64,000 bases of DNA from Microseira sp041929235 (GTDB lineage Bacteria; Cyanobacteriota; Cyanobacteriia; Cyanobacteriales; Aerosakkonemataceae): NCBI RefSeq assembly GCF_041929235.1, contig NZ_JBHFNP010000183.1, forward strand, positions 1 to 64,000, read 5' to 3'. Made by a program: the position numbers and the translations under genes. The notes under the pieces are model-generated. The model worked only from the letters and a program-made list of their open reading frames with translations, was not told the DNA's origin and searched no databases. Position 1 is the stretch's first letter; every line of letters starts with the position of its first letter. This document shows, in pieces, positions 41,648-51,559 of this stretch.

Positions 41648-42544
41648 ATGGATCTCAAATATGCTTATTTTCCCGGTTGTGTAGCACAAGGCGCTTGCCG
41701 GGAACTCTACCAATCCACCGCCGCCCTCACCCAAGCACTGGGAATTGAATTAATCGAACTGAAAAAAGCTTCCTGTTGCGGTTCTGGCACGTTTAAAGAA
41801 GAATCCCAACTGTTAGAAGATACCGTCAATGCCCGCAATATCGCTTTAGCGGAAGAACTCAACTTGCCTTTATTGACTCATTGCAGCACCTGTCAGGGCG
41901 TCATCGGGCATGTAGACGAACGCCTCAAGGAAGCTCAACAGAATGACCCTGCCTACCTGAATCAGATTAACGGCTTATTGCAGAAAGAAAGTTGTTCTCC
42001 CTATCGCGGTAGTAGCGAAGTAAAACACCTCCTGTGGGCTTTGGTAGGCGATTATGGCTTAGAAGCTTTGCAACAAAGAGTCACGCGGAAGCTTAGCAAT
42101 CTCAAGTGCGCGGCATTTTACGGTTGCTACCTCCTCCGCGCCCAAAAGTCAATCCCCTTTGACGATCCTTATCAACCAGAATCGATGGAAAATGTGTTCC
42201 GGGCAGTAGGTGCGACGCCCGTTTATTACCGGGGGCGCACTCAATGCTGTGGTTGGCCTCTTTCGAGTTATGCCACGAATCAAGCCTTTAAAATGGCAGG
42301 AATGCATATTCAAGAAGCAATTGATTCAGGGGCAGATTGTATTGTTACCCCTTGCCCTTTGTGTCACCTGAATTTGGATTCTCGTCAACCGGAAGTGGAA
42401 AAGGTAATTGAGCGTAAACTGGGTTTACCAGTGCTGCATTTACCTCAATTAGTCGCTTTAGCATTGGGAATTGCTCCGAAGAAACTCGGTTTGGAGAAGC
42501 ATATTGTTTCCACTCGTCCCGTGCTAGAAAAGTTGGGATTTTAG
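41648..42544 (+). CDS. HdrB-like (CCG domain) heterodisulfide reductase subunit B homologue
   Basis: 298 residues with two cysteine-rich CCG domains: first PGCVAQG...ASCCGSGTF...HCSTCQG, second YGCYLLR...QCCGWPLSS...CPLCHLN. The family subunit binds an unusual iron-sulphur cluster and acts in thiol-disulfide or quinone electron transfer; in cyanobacteria a succinate dehydrogenase-like or heterodisulfide-reductase-like role is suggested. No HdrA or HdrC gene is adjacent. All cysteines are present. Confidence 0.9.
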   Translation: MDLKYAYFPGCVAQGACRELYQSTAALTQALGIELIELKKASCCGSGTFKEESQLLEDTVNARNIALAEELNLPLLTHCSTCQGVIGHVDERLKEAQQNDPAYLNQINGLLQKESCSPYRGSSEVKHLLWALVGDYGLEALQQRVTRKLSNLKCAAFYGCYLLRAQKSIPFDDPYQPESMENVFRAVGATPVYYRGRTQCCGWPLSSYATNQAFKMAGMHIQEAIDSGADCIVTPCPLCHLNLDSRQPEVEKVIERKLGLPVLHLPQLVALALGIAPKKLGLEKHIVSTRPVLEKLGF

Positions 42545-42574
42545 CTAGAAAATTAGGCGGTGCTGTACTCTGCT

Positions 42575-42650
42575 GAACGAAGATAGCACCCTCTCCACCC
42601 TCAAGGGTGGAGCTACACAAACAAAGCCTGCCTCCGCAGGCTATAAAATA
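42575..42650. repeat. Dispersed repeat (ACACAAACAAAG type)
   Basis: Contains CACCCTC...GAGGGTGG and AGCCTGCCTCCGCAGGCT palindromes joined by CTACACAAACAAAG. A sister copy with GACCGCCTGCGCGGTC lies at about 54940-54992. Confidence 0.7.
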
Positions 42651-42695
42651 ACATTACTAAAATCCCAAATCTAAAATCCCAAATCTGAAATTCTT

Positions 42696-43388
42696 ATGAC
42701 TGTTGTTTTACCCCAAACGGAATCGGAAATTTTCTATCCAAGTGCTGATGGAGAGCCTGTGGCAGAAACTTACGACCATCTCTATGCTTTGTTGACTACC
42801 CTAGAAGTCCTCAAACAATATGTGAAAGACCGTCGGGCAACTGTACTCGGCAATCAATATCTTTACTATTCCCAAGGATTTCCCAGATTGCGAACTGCAC
42901 CTGACGTGATGGTGATTTTTGATGTGGAACCGGGAGGCAGAGATAATTACAAAATCTGGGAAGAAGGTCAAGTGCCGTCGGTTATTTTTGAGATGACTTC
43001 CAAAGGCACTGAAGACCAAGATAAAAGCTTCAAAAAAACGCTGTACGAAAGTTTGGGGGTCAAAGAATACTGGTTATTCGACCCGAAAGGCGAATGGATT
43101 TCTCAACAATTACAAGGATATCGCTTACGGGGAGAAACTTACGAACCGATTACTGATAGTCGCAGCGAACCGTTACAGTTGCGTTTGGCTATCGAGGGGA
43201 AATTAATTGGTTTTTACCGCGAGGATACGGGCGAGAAATTGTTAGTTCCTGATGAGTTAGCGGAGGCACTTAAACAAGAAACCCAAGCACGACAGCAGGC
43301 GGAGGAACAAGCAGAACTTCAGCGCCAACGATCGGAAAAATTAGCAGCTAAACTGCGAGAATTGAACATCGATCCGGATAGTTTGTAA
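42696..43388 (+). CDS. Uma2 family endonuclease (DUF820)
   Basis: 230 residues. Nuclease core RTAPDVMVIFDVEPGGRDNY, SVIFEMTSKGTEDQDKSFKK and LGVKEYWLFDPKGEW, then a long Gln/Glu-rich coiled-coil tail (ALKQETQARQQAEEQAELQR) typical of one Uma2 subgroup. Its stop is 14 bp before the helicase start, so it may be part of that operon, although Uma2 genes are common everywhere in cyanobacteria. Confidence 0.92.
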   Translation: MTVVLPQTESEIFYPSADGEPVAETYDHLYALLTTLEVLKQYVKDRRATVLGNQYLYYSQGFPRLRTAPDVMVIFDVEPGGRDNYKIWEEGQVPSVIFEMTSKGTEDQDKSFKKTLYESLGVKEYWLFDPKGEWISQQLQGYRLRGETYEPITDSRSEPLQLRLAIEGKLIGFYREDTGEKLLVPDELAEALKQETQARQQAEEQAELQRQRSEKLAAKLRELNIDPDSL

Positions 43389-43402
43389 ACGCTTAGTTGA
43401 TA

Positions 43403-46400
43403 ATGCGATTAGAAGATTTAACCAAAGGAGCCACTGTCAAAGGCATATTAACCAACCAGTTGGTTACAGTAATTGATGTCAAATGGTTCGGTGCAGATGC
43501 GCTGGAACTGACGTACAAAGATGCCAACGGTCGCCCAGGTAACGATCTCTTGTACCGATACAGAGAAGAAACTTTAGAGATTGTTACCTTTGAGCGTCCT
43601 TGGAGTTTCAACGCCGATGGTTCTCTACTACGTTTGGTTTCCGAAGCGCATCGCATTCGACTTGCCCATCTATTTGACCCGATGCTAGCAGTTCATATTT
43701 CCTTAGTTGAACCGCTACCTCACCAAATTACCGCCGTATATGAGGAAATGTTACCGCGTCAACCTTTGCGTTTCTTACTAGCTGATGACCCCGGTGCGGG
43801 TAAAACAATCATGGCGGGATTGTTGATTTCTGAATTGTTAATTCGCGGCGACTTAAATCGCTGTTTAATTGTTTGTCCTGGTAGTTTAGCTGCTCAATGG
43901 CAAGATGAATTATATCAACGCTTTCATCTCAACTTTGAAATCCTCACCAACGATCGCATAGAAGTAGCACGCAGCAGCAATGCTTTCGCGGAAATGTCCT
44001 TAGCGATCGCTAGACTAGATAAGTTAAGTCGGGATGGCGATTTGCAAGGGAAACTCGCCCAAACCGATTGGGATTTAGTAGTCTGCGATGAAGCTCACAA
44101 AATGTCAGCTTCCTTCTTTAGCGGCGAAATTAGGGAAACGAAGCGCTACAAACTTGGTAAGCTACTTTCTAGTCTCACCCGTCACTTCCTGCTGATGACC
44201 GCTACACCCCACAATGGCAAGGAAGAAGATTTTCAATTGTTCATGGCGCTGTTGGATGGCGATCGCTTTGAGGGTAAGTTTCGCGATGGCGTTCACGTCG
44301 TCGATACTTCTGATTTGATGCGGCGATTGGTGAAAGAAGATTTGCTCAAATTTGACGCTACACCCCTATTTCCAGAACGCCGCGCTTACACGGTCGAATA
44401 TAAATTATCAGATTTAGAAGCTCGTCTCTATCGGCAAGTTACTAACTATGTGCGCGAAGAATTCAATCGCGCCGATGCCCTAGATAATAATGGACGCAAG
44501 GGAACCATTGGTTTTGCCCTCACCATCTTACAACGGCGTTTAGCTTCCTCCCCGGAAGCGATTTATCAATCGTTATTGAGACGGCGAGAAAGATTGCAAA
44601 AACGTCTCAGAGAAGAGGAATTGCTCAAACGCGGTAATGATGCGCCGATTGAATTACCCAGCGTTGCAATTGAAGATATCGATGAGTTTGAAGAAGATAC
44701 CCCCAGCGAAGAAAGGGAAGCAACAGAAACAGCAGTGGTTGACCAAGCATCAGCGGCGCGGACTATTGCCGAATTAAAAGCTGAGATTGCTCAGTTAGAA
44801 ATTTTAGAACAACTCGCTTTGCAAGTTCGACGCAACGGTACGGATAAAAAATGGGAAGAACTTTCCCAACTGCTGCAAAATGAAGCTGAATTGTTTGATG
44901 CTAAAGGTCATCGACGCAAGCTGGTAATCTTTACCGAACAGCGGGATACTTTGAATTATTTGGCAGATCGAATTCGCACTTTACTGGGACGCCCGGAAGC
45001 AGTTGTCACCATTCACGGAGGGATGGGACGAGAAGAACGGCGCAAAGCTCAAGAAGCTTTTACCCAAGATCCAATCGTACAGGTATTATTGGCAACCGAT
45101 GCCGCGGGGGAAGGGATTAACCTGCAACGATCGCATCTCATGGTGAATTACGATCTGCCTTGGAATCCTAACCGTTTAGAACAGCGCTTTGGACGCATTC
45201 ACCGCATCGGTCAAACCGAAGTTTGTCATTTATGGAACTTGGTCGCCGCCGAAACTCGCGAAGGCGATGTTTATTTAGCTTTACTGAAAAAGTTGGAAAT
45301 CGAACAAGATGCGTTAGGCGGTAAAGTTTTTGATGTATTGGGGAAAGCGATCGCCGGTGCAGAATTGCGAGAATTGTTGATAGATGCGATTCGCTACGGC
45401 GATCGCCCGGACGTGCGCGCTAGATTGAACCAAGTAGTTAGCGATCGCTTAGACCGCCAGCGGTTGCAAAAATTATTAGAAGAAAAAGTATTAGCGCGGG
45501 CAAGTTTGGATATTTCCAAAGTCCGCCAAATTCGGGAAGAAATGGAACGCGCCTCGGCGAGAAAGTTGCAACCTCATTTCATTGCCTCTTTCTTTTTAGC
45601 AGCTTTTAAAGGGTTAGGAGGAAGCGTGCGCGTGCGCGAACCTCAACGCTATGAAATTACCCACGTTCCCAGTATAATTCGCAATCGAGGTCGTCAAATT
45701 GGCACCAGAGAACCGATTCTCACCCGCTACGAACGTATTTGTTTTGATAAGCAATTAATTAGCGTACCGGGTAAACCTTTGGCGGCGTTTGTTTGTCCCG
45801 GTCATCCCCTGTTGGATGCGACGCTTGATTTAGTGTTAGAAAATCACCGGCACGTATTAAAACAAGGCAGCATTTTGGTTGATGATAGCGACCCAGGGGA
45901 ACAAATCCGCGCCTTAGTGTATTTAGAACACTCGATTCAAGACGCCAAAATTGATGGTGCTGGTAATCGCAGATCGGTATCGCGGCGGATGCAATATGTG
46001 GAAATCGATCCAGATGGTAGAACCCAGAATGGGGGTTATGCACCTTATTTGAATTATCGACCCCTTGCCGAAGGCGAGCAAGCATTAGTAGAACCAATTT
46101 TAGACCAAACTTGGCTGCGGACAGATATAGAAGCTCAAGCATTAGGATATGCGATTTCTCATCTCGTTCCGCAACACCTCAACGAAGTCAAGCAGCACAA
46201 AGAAGAACTAATCGACAAAACAATGGCAGCAGTCAAAGACCGACTCACCAAAGAAATCAACTACTGGGATTATCGAGCCGAATCATTAAAACTGCAAGAA
46301 TTAGCCGGAAAAACCAACGCCAAAATCAACTCAGCCAAAGCCAGATCGAGAGCAGATGAACTACAAGCGCGACTGCAAAAACGGATAGAAGAATTGCAAC

Positions 46401-46918
46401 AAGAACGCCGGATTTCTCCCCTACCGCCTGTCGTAGTAGGAGGTGCCTTAATAGTACCAGCCGGATTACTGCGAAAGCTATCGGGAAACCCCAGCGAGAC
46501 ACAAAATACCTTTGCCAAAGAAACCCAACGAGTAGAAAAACTAGCAATGGCAACTGCAATCGAAGCAGAGCAAAAATTAGGTTACCAACCCCATGACGTC
46601 AGCGCTGAAAAATGCGGTTACGACATCGAATCCCGCATCCCCGGTAGCAGCAAACTGCGATTTATTGAAGTCAAAGGACGCATAGAAGGCGCAGACACCG
46701 TGACGGCAACCAAAAACGAAATCCTGACAGCACTAAATAAACCCGAAGATTATATCCTCGCACTCGTGCAAGTGCCAAAAACAGAACACCAAATGGGAGA
46801 TAATGATTGTGAAATCCGTTACCTGCGAAACCCATTCTCCAAAGAACCAGACTTTGGAGTCACCAGCGTCAACTATAACTGGAAAGAATTATGGCAACGC
46901 AGCACAGACCCATCCTAG
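43403..46918 (+). CDS. SNF2-type helicase with C-terminal DUF3883 domain
   Basis: 1171 residues from ATG 43403. Superfamily 2 helicase: Walker A DDPGAGKTIMAG near residue 128, DEAH box (CDEAHK) near 229, motif III MTATPHNGK, and C-terminal helicase motifs LLATDAAGEGINLQ and RFGRIHRIGQ (SNF2/DISARM type). The last 120 residues (GYDIESRIPGSSKLRFIEVKGR) are DUF3883, a PD-(D/E)xK nuclease-like fold. Such helicases occur beside DUF1156 methylases and DUF499 ATPases in DISARM-related defence loci. It begins this island; a long acidic coiled-coil insert lies between the two helicase lobes. Confidence 0.93.
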   Translation: MRLEDLTKGATVKGILTNQLVTVIDVKWFGADALELTYKDANGRPGNDLLYRYREETLEIVTFERPWSFNADGSLLRLVSEAHRIRLAHLFDPMLAVHISLVEPLPHQITAVYEEMLPRQPLRFLLADDPGAGKTIMAGLLISELLIRGDLNRCLIVCPGSLAAQWQDELYQRFHLNFEILTNDRIEVARSSNAFAEMSLAIARLDKLSRDGDLQGKLAQTDWDLVVCDEAHKMSASFFSGEIRETKRYKLGKLLSSLTRHFLLMTATPHNGKEEDFQLFMALLDGDRFEGKFRDGVHVVDTSDLMRRLVKEDLLKFDATPLFPERRAYTVEYKLSDLEARLYRQVTNYVREEFNRADALDNNGRKGTIGFALTILQRRLASSPEAIYQSLLRRRERLQKRLREEELLKRGNDAPIELPSVAIEDIDEFEEDTPSEEREATETAVVDQASAARTIAELKAEIAQLEILEQLALQVRRNGTDKKWEELSQLLQNEAELFDAKGHRRKLVIFTEQRDTLNYLADRIRTLLGRPEAVVTIHGGMGREERRKAQEAFTQDPIVQVLLATDAAGEGINLQRSHLMVNYDLPWNPNRLEQRFGRIHRIGQTEVCHLWNLVAAETREGDVYLALLKKLEIEQDALGGKVFDVLGKAIAGAELRELLIDAIRYGDRPDVRARLNQVVSDRLDRQRLQKLLEEKVLARASLDISKVRQIREEMERASARKLQPHFIASFFLAAFKGLGGSVRVREPQRYEITHVPSIIRNRGRQIGTREPILTRYERICFDKQLISVPGKPLAAFVCPGHPLLDATLDLVLENHRHVLKQGSILVDDSDPGEQIRALVYLEHSIQDAKIDGAGNRRSVSRRMQYVEIDPDGRTQNGGYAPYLNYRPLAEGEQALVEPILDQTWLRTDIEAQALGYAISHLVPQHLNEVKQHKEELIDKTMAAVKDRLTKEINYWDYRAESLKLQELAGKTNAKINSAKARSRADELQARLQKRIEELQQERRISPLPPVVVGGALIVPAGLLRKLSGNPSETQNTFAKETQRVEKLAMATAIEAEQKLGYQPHDVSAEKCGYDIESRIPGSSKLRFIEVKGRIEGADTVTATKNEILTALNKPEDYILALVQVPKTEHQMGDNDCEIRYLRNPFSKEPDFGVTSVNYNWKELWQRSTDPS

Positions 46919-46943
46919 CCCCATCATTAGGAGGCAGGAGGCA

Positions 46944-47145
46944 GGGCAGATTGTTTCTGTAGGGTGCGTGACGCTGGGAGAATATTTGAACGTAGCAAAG
47001 AGACTTGTAGCGTCACGCACCAACCACCGATTGTGAAACTTGGCTTTAGTAGGGCAGATTGTTTCTGTAGGGTGCGTGACGCTGCGAGAATATTTGAACG
47101 TAGCAATGAGACTTTTAGCGTCACGCACCAACCACCGATTGTGAC
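46944..47145. repeat. Two tandem copies of a 108-bp unit with inner palindrome
   Basis: Unit starts (GGGCAGATTGTTTCTGTAGG) at 46944 and 47052, period 108. Each unit holds an imperfect palindrome with arms GTGCGTGACGCT and AGCGTCACGCAC. Near-identical copies imply recent duplication in the gap between helicase and DUF29 genes. Confidence 0.85.
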
Positions 47146-47213
47146 ACGAAGATAAGTCACTAAATCATTTACACGCGACCATAAACGAGATAAAACATCA
47201 ACGTTAAAAGATT

Positions 47214-47723
47214 ATGACACAAGAACTCATAGACTTAAAAACCAGTATTTTAGAAGGAAGATATCACGATGCTTTGGCAATTATTGACGAACTAGAAGGA
47301 ATGAGCAAACAAGCCATTATCCGTAACATCGAATCATTTATACAAAGATTGATGATTCACTTAATTAAAAACCAAATTGAGCAGCGCTTAACTAATTCTT
47401 GGGCTAATTCAATTTCCGATTCAATCGTTCAAATCAAAAAACTAAATTTCAAAGGCAACAAAAATTTTTATTATATCAACACTGATGAATGGCAAAGTTA
47501 TTTAGAGGCAGCAATTAAATTAGCCATTCGTCCAGCAAGTTTAGAGATTTTTAATGGACAGCTAAAACCCAAACAGGTTTCAGAACGATTGGATATAGCC
47601 GCACTAATTGCTACGGCAACAACAATGTTAGAGCTTACCTATACTTATGCAGCAGAAGATTTACCCGATCGCCTCGATCTTATTTTGGCTGAACTGCCGG
47701 GTGGTGAGGAATGGCAAGCATAG
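47214..47723 (+). CDS. DUF29 family protein, copy 1
   Basis: 169 residues. DUF29 pattern: LKTSILEGRYHDALAIIDEL, EGMSKQAIIRNIESFIQRLM, then IHLIKNQIEQRLTNSW. Helical, no signal. Function unknown; the family is frequent in cyanobacteria. Sits between the helicase and methylase genes and is about two-thirds identical to the next gene. Whether it belongs to the defence system or is a hitchhiker cannot be told. Confidence 0.82.
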   Translation: MTQELIDLKTSILEGRYHDALAIIDELEGMSKQAIIRNIESFIQRLMIHLIKNQIEQRLTNSWANSISDSIVQIKKLNFKGNKNFYYINTDEWQSYLEAAIKLAIRPASLEIFNGQLKPKQVSERLDIAALIATATTMLELTYTYAAEDLPDRLDLILAELPGGEEWQA

Positions 47724-47766
47724 GAAATTCAGTTAAATCAACATGGAAAATTTGTAATTAAAACTT

Positions 47767-48282
47767 ATGACCCAAGAACTCATAGACTTAAAAACCAGCA
47801 TTTTAGAAGGACGCTATGACGATGCCTTGGCAATCGTTGACGAACTAGAAGGCATGAGCAAACAAGCCATTATCCGTAACATTGAATCATTTTTACAAAG
47901 GTTATTCATTCACTTAATCAAAAACCAAATCGAACAGCGATTAACCAACTCTTGGGCGACTTCAATTTCCGATTCAATTCGTCAAATCAAAAAACTGAAT
48001 CTTAAAGACAACAAAACCTCTTACTATATCAATAGTAATGAATGGCAACCTTATTTTGAAGAAAACTTAGAAGCAGCAATTCGTCCAGCCAGTTTAGAAG
48101 TATTAGGAGGTCAATTAAAGCCAAAACAACTCTCCGCTAGATTAGAAAAAGCAACTTTAATGCAATTCGCTCAAAAACTCATCGATTTAACCTATACTTA
48201 TACTGCGAAAGATTTACCTGCAATTGTAGATGAATCTTTAGCAGAGTTACCAGGCGGCGAAGATTGGCTCAAAGAAGAATAA
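47767..48282 (+). CDS. DUF29 family protein, copy 2
   Basis: 171 residues, tandem paralogue of the previous gene; the first 60 residues are almost unchanged and the C-terminal part (ARLEKATLMQFAQKLIDLTYTYT) is more diverged. The stop is 13 bp before the methylase start, so it is co-transcribed with it. Confidence 0.82.
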   Translation: MTQELIDLKTSILEGRYDDALAIVDELEGMSKQAIIRNIESFLQRLFIHLIKNQIEQRLTNSWATSISDSIRQIKKLNLKDNKTSYYINSNEWQPYFEENLEAAIRPASLEVLGGQLKPKQLSARLEKATLMQFAQKLIDLTYTYTAKDLPAIVDESLAELPGGEDWLKEE

Positions 48283-48295
48283 GGCTATCAATCAA

Positions 48296-51139
48296 ATGAA
48301 CTATCGTAAAAAATTAATTGAAGTTGCACTCCCACTAGAAGCAATTAACAAAGAATCCGCGCGGGAAAAATCCATCCGTCACGGACATCCTTCTACATTG
48401 CATTTATGGTGGGCGCGTCGTCCTTTGGCAGCCTGTCGGGCTGTTTTATTTGCTTCTTTGGTAGACGATCCTTCCAGCCATCCCGATAAATTTCCGACAG
48501 AAGAAGCACAGGAAAAAGAACGGAAACGCTTATTTCAAATAATCGAGAATTTAGTCAAGTGGGATAACGTTAATAACCAGCAAGTATTAGATGCAGCCAA
48601 AACCGAAATCCTCAAATCAACCGATAACAATCCGCCGCCAGTTTACGATCCTTTCTGTGGCGGTGGTTCTATTCCCTTAGAAGCGCAAAGATTGGGCTTA
48701 GAAGCGCATGGAAGTGACTTAAACCCTGTGGCTGTTTTGATTACTAAAGCATTAATTGAAATTCCACCCAAGTTTAAAGATCGACCGCCAGTTAACCCGG
48801 AAGCGCAACAGAAATTGATCCCCCCTGCCCCCCTTCATAAGGGGGGTGCCGCAGGCGGGGGGATCTGGTATGGGGCGCAGGGTTTAGCCGAGGATGTCCG
48901 TTATTACGGCAAGTGGATGCGGGATAAAGCAGAAAAGCGGATTGGGCATCTTTATCCCAAGGTGAAGTTACCAACCGAATATGGCGGTGGTGAGGCGACT
49001 GCGATCGCTTGGTTGTGGGCGAGAACGGTTCAATGTCCTAACCCTGCTTGTGGGGCAAAAATGCCTTTGGTAAGGTCGTTTGCGCTTTCGACTAAAAAAG
49101 GTAAGGAAGCTTGGGTTGAACCTGCGATAAATCGCGATTCTGTTCCACATATTGTTAGTTTTGAGGTAAAAACTGGTAAGGGAAAAGCTCCAGATGGTAC
49201 TGTTAGCCGTAAAGGTGCAGTTTGTATTTGTTGCGGAAAACCTGTAGCTTTTGATTACATCCGCAGTGAGGGGAAAGCGGGACGGATGTCTGCACAGTTA
49301 ATGGCTATTGTGGCAGAAGGTAATCGGTCACGTTTATATTTGGCATCGACTGAAGAACATATAGAAATTGCAGATTCAGCACAACCAGAATGGAAACCTG
49401 ACACAGATTTACCTGAACAAGCGCTAGGTTTCCGCGTGCAAGGTTACGGAATGACTAAACACGCTGATTTATTTACATCGCGTCAGCTTGTAGCTTTAAC
49501 AACTTTCAGTGATTTGGTAAGCGAAGCAAGAGAAAAGATAATACTAAATGCTGTAGCTGCTGGGATGCCTGATGATAGTTTACCGCTTTGTGAAGGGGGG
49601 ACAGGTGCGACAGGCTATGCTGATGCAGTGGCGACTTATCTTGCTTTTGTAATTAGTAAAATTGCTGAGGCATCTTCAACTATTTGTACTTGGAGTTCCT
49701 CACCTAAAAATGAGCTTGTTGTTAGTACGTTTCGACGACAAGCTATTCCGATGACTTGGGACTTTGCTGAAGCAAATATTTTTGGTATATCAAGTGGTTC
49801 AGTAGTTAATATTATGCAGTTTATCGCCAAGGTAGTTATTGATTTTCCAGATCTAAAAAAAGGCATTGTTAAACAATCCGATGCTACCGCTGTAATGATT
49901 GGCGCTGCCAGTTCACTTATTTCGACCGATCCACCTTACTATGACAATATTGTATCCGCTGATTTCTCAGATTTTTTATATGTTTGGTTAGGCCGTTCAC
50001 TTGATAAAAGATTTCCTAACGTTATTAGTACTTTACTAACACCAAAAGCCCAAGAATTAGTTGCCACACCTTATCGTTTTGGTGGAAATAAGCAAAAAGC
50101 TAAAGAATTCTTTGAAGAAGGGTTAGGCAAAGCTTTTGCTCGAATGCGTGAAACAGCTAATCCCGAATATCCGCTTACAGTTTACTACGCCTTCAAACAA
50201 ACTGAAACAGAAGATGATGAAGATGAAAATCAAGTAAATTCTGCTATTGCTTCAACTGGTTGGGAAACAATGCTAGAAGGCTTAATTAAAGCAGGCTTTT
50301 CCATTAATGGCACATGGCCTATGCGAACAGAAAGAGGTAGTAGAACGATTGCCAGTGGCACAAACGCCCTCGCCTCATCCATCGTTCTCGTCTGTCGCCC
50401 GCGTCCAGAAACCGCCCCATCTGCAACTCGCCGCCAATTCCTCAACGAACTCAAACGCGAACTGCCCGACGCCCTCCACACACTGCAACAAGGCAATATC
50501 GCCCCTGTAGACCTTGCCCAAGCCAGTATCGGTCCAGGCATGGCGATATACTCTCGCTACAGCCAAGTCTTAGAAGCAGACGGCACACCGATGCGCGTCC
50601 GTACCGCGCTGCAATTGATAAACCAAACACTCGATGAATACCTCAGCGAACAAGAAGGGGAATTTGATGCCGATACCCGTTGGGCATTGACTTGGTTTGA
50701 ACAAAACCAATACAAAGAAGGACTCTACGGCGATGCGGAAACCCTCTCCAAAGCCAAAAACACCAGCGTTAGCGGACTCGTCACCGGAGGAATACTAACA
50801 GCCAAAGGAGGCAAAGTGCGACTCTTGCGCCGCGACGAACTCCCGGAAAACTGGAACCCCGCCACCGATAACCGCACCTCGGACTGGGAAGCGACGCAAT
50901 ACCTCATCCGTACCTTAGACCAAAAAGGCGAAAGCGGTACTGCTGCCCTATTAGCCCAATTGGGCAATCGTGGGGAAGTAGCGCGAGACTTAGCCTATCG
51001 TTTATATAACATTTGCGACCGAAAAGGCTGGACTTCTGAAGCCATTGGTTACAACAGCTTAGTGATTTCCTGGTCAGAAATTATCCGCCTCGCCGTCGAA
51101 CAGCAACAACAACCAGTGCAAATGACATTAGACTTCTAA
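48296..51139 (+). CDS. DUF1156 family DNA methyltransferase
   Basis: 947 residues. N-terminal DUF1156 (LPLEAINKESAREKSIRHGH and STLHLWWARRPLAACRAVLF), SAM-binding motif DPFCGGGSIPLEAQRLG near residue 118 and the catalytic DPPYYDN at about 545-551, the order of gamma-type N6-adenine methylases. A zinc-like cysteine cluster (CPNPACGAKMPL and CICCGKP) lies between the motifs. It should modify host DNA in a DISARM-related system. A palindromic repeat (48817-48865) is read through in frame at about residues 175-190. Confidence 0.93.
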   Translation: MNYRKKLIEVALPLEAINKESAREKSIRHGHPSTLHLWWARRPLAACRAVLFASLVDDPSSHPDKFPTEEAQEKERKRLFQIIENLVKWDNVNNQQVLDAAKTEILKSTDNNPPPVYDPFCGGGSIPLEAQRLGLEAHGSDLNPVAVLITKALIEIPPKFKDRPPVNPEAQQKLIPPAPLHKGGAAGGGIWYGAQGLAEDVRYYGKWMRDKAEKRIGHLYPKVKLPTEYGGGEATAIAWLWARTVQCPNPACGAKMPLVRSFALSTKKGKEAWVEPAINRDSVPHIVSFEVKTGKGKAPDGTVSRKGAVCICCGKPVAFDYIRSEGKAGRMSAQLMAIVAEGNRSRLYLASTEEHIEIADSAQPEWKPDTDLPEQALGFRVQGYGMTKHADLFTSRQLVALTTFSDLVSEAREKIILNAVAAGMPDDSLPLCEGGTGATGYADAVATYLAFVISKIAEASSTICTWSSSPKNELVVSTFRRQAIPMTWDFAEANIFGISSGSVVNIMQFIAKVVIDFPDLKKGIVKQSDATAVMIGAASSLISTDPPYYDNIVSADFSDFLYVWLGRSLDKRFPNVISTLLTPKAQELVATPYRFGGNKQKAKEFFEEGLGKAFARMRETANPEYPLTVYYAFKQTETEDDEDENQVNSAIASTGWETMLEGLIKAGFSINGTWPMRTERGSRTIASGTNALASSIVLVCRPRPETAPSATRRQFLNELKRELPDALHTLQQGNIAPVDLAQASIGPGMAIYSRYSQVLEADGTPMRVRTALQLINQTLDEYLSEQEGEFDADTRWALTWFEQNQYKEGLYGDAETLSKAKNTSVSGLVTGGILTAKGGKVRLLRRDELPENWNPATDNRTSDWEATQYLIRTLDQKGESGTAALLAQLGNRGEVARDLAYRLYNICDRKGWTSEAIGYNSLVISWSEIIRLAVEQQQQPVQMTLDF
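48817..48865. repeat. Palindromic repeat translated inside the methylase gene
   Basis: GATCCCCCC and GGGGGGATC close a large hairpin with inner CCCCCCTT/AAGGGGGG. The same G/C-run hairpin (CCCCCCTTAGCAAGGGGGG) occurs in the kinase gene at 6373. It adds about 16 residues rich in Pro, Gly and Ala. Confidence 0.8.
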
Positions 51140-51141
51140 TT

Positions 51142-51399
51142 ATGCTGCTCAATTCCTCTTCCCAAACATCAACTTTACCCAAGCCAATGGCTTATAGTGA
51201 CTTTTCTCTCGCCCAAGCTAGAGAAATTTTTGAGTTAAGTTTAAAAGACAATCCCGCGCTTGCCATCCAACAAGCTGTGAATCGGAAATGGTGCGCTATA
51301 TCAAATCCGGGTGCATCTGAATCATTGGTCGGGGCACGGCAGGCGAGGAACTTTCTGCTGGCGACAAAGCTTACTAATGCCGTGCCCCTACTGGTGTAA
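51142..51399 (+). pseudogene. Truncated gene remnant after the methylase
   Basis: Starts 2 bp after the methylase stop; residues about 16-40 (MAYSDFSLAQAREIFELSLK) look like the beginning of a common cyanobacterial protein family whose members are far longer. After about residue 55 the frame runs into a repeat (51331-51388), so the true protein is lost. The first 15 residues may not be coding. Confidence 0.5.
51331..51388. repeat. Inverted repeat (GGGGCACGGCA type)
   Basis: GGGGCACGGCA (51331-51341) pairs with TGCCGTGCCCC (51378-51388). Sister copies are at 57126-57183 and 62663-62705; in each the interior differs. Confidence 0.8.
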
Positions 51400-51559
51400 T
51401 TTTGCTGCAACCGGAAACGATATTTACACTGCGTTAATGCACCCTACATATAGAAACTTCAGCACAAACAGCCCAGCAACCCGGTTTCTTCATAATGATT
51501 TTTCCTAGAAACCGGGTTTCTTTACCAACCAATCTAAAATCCAAAACCTAAAATTAATT

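Noticed and set aside
46889..47160. Overlapping minus-strand frames with internal duplication
   Set aside because: They arise from the 108-bp tandem repeat unit and are not coding.
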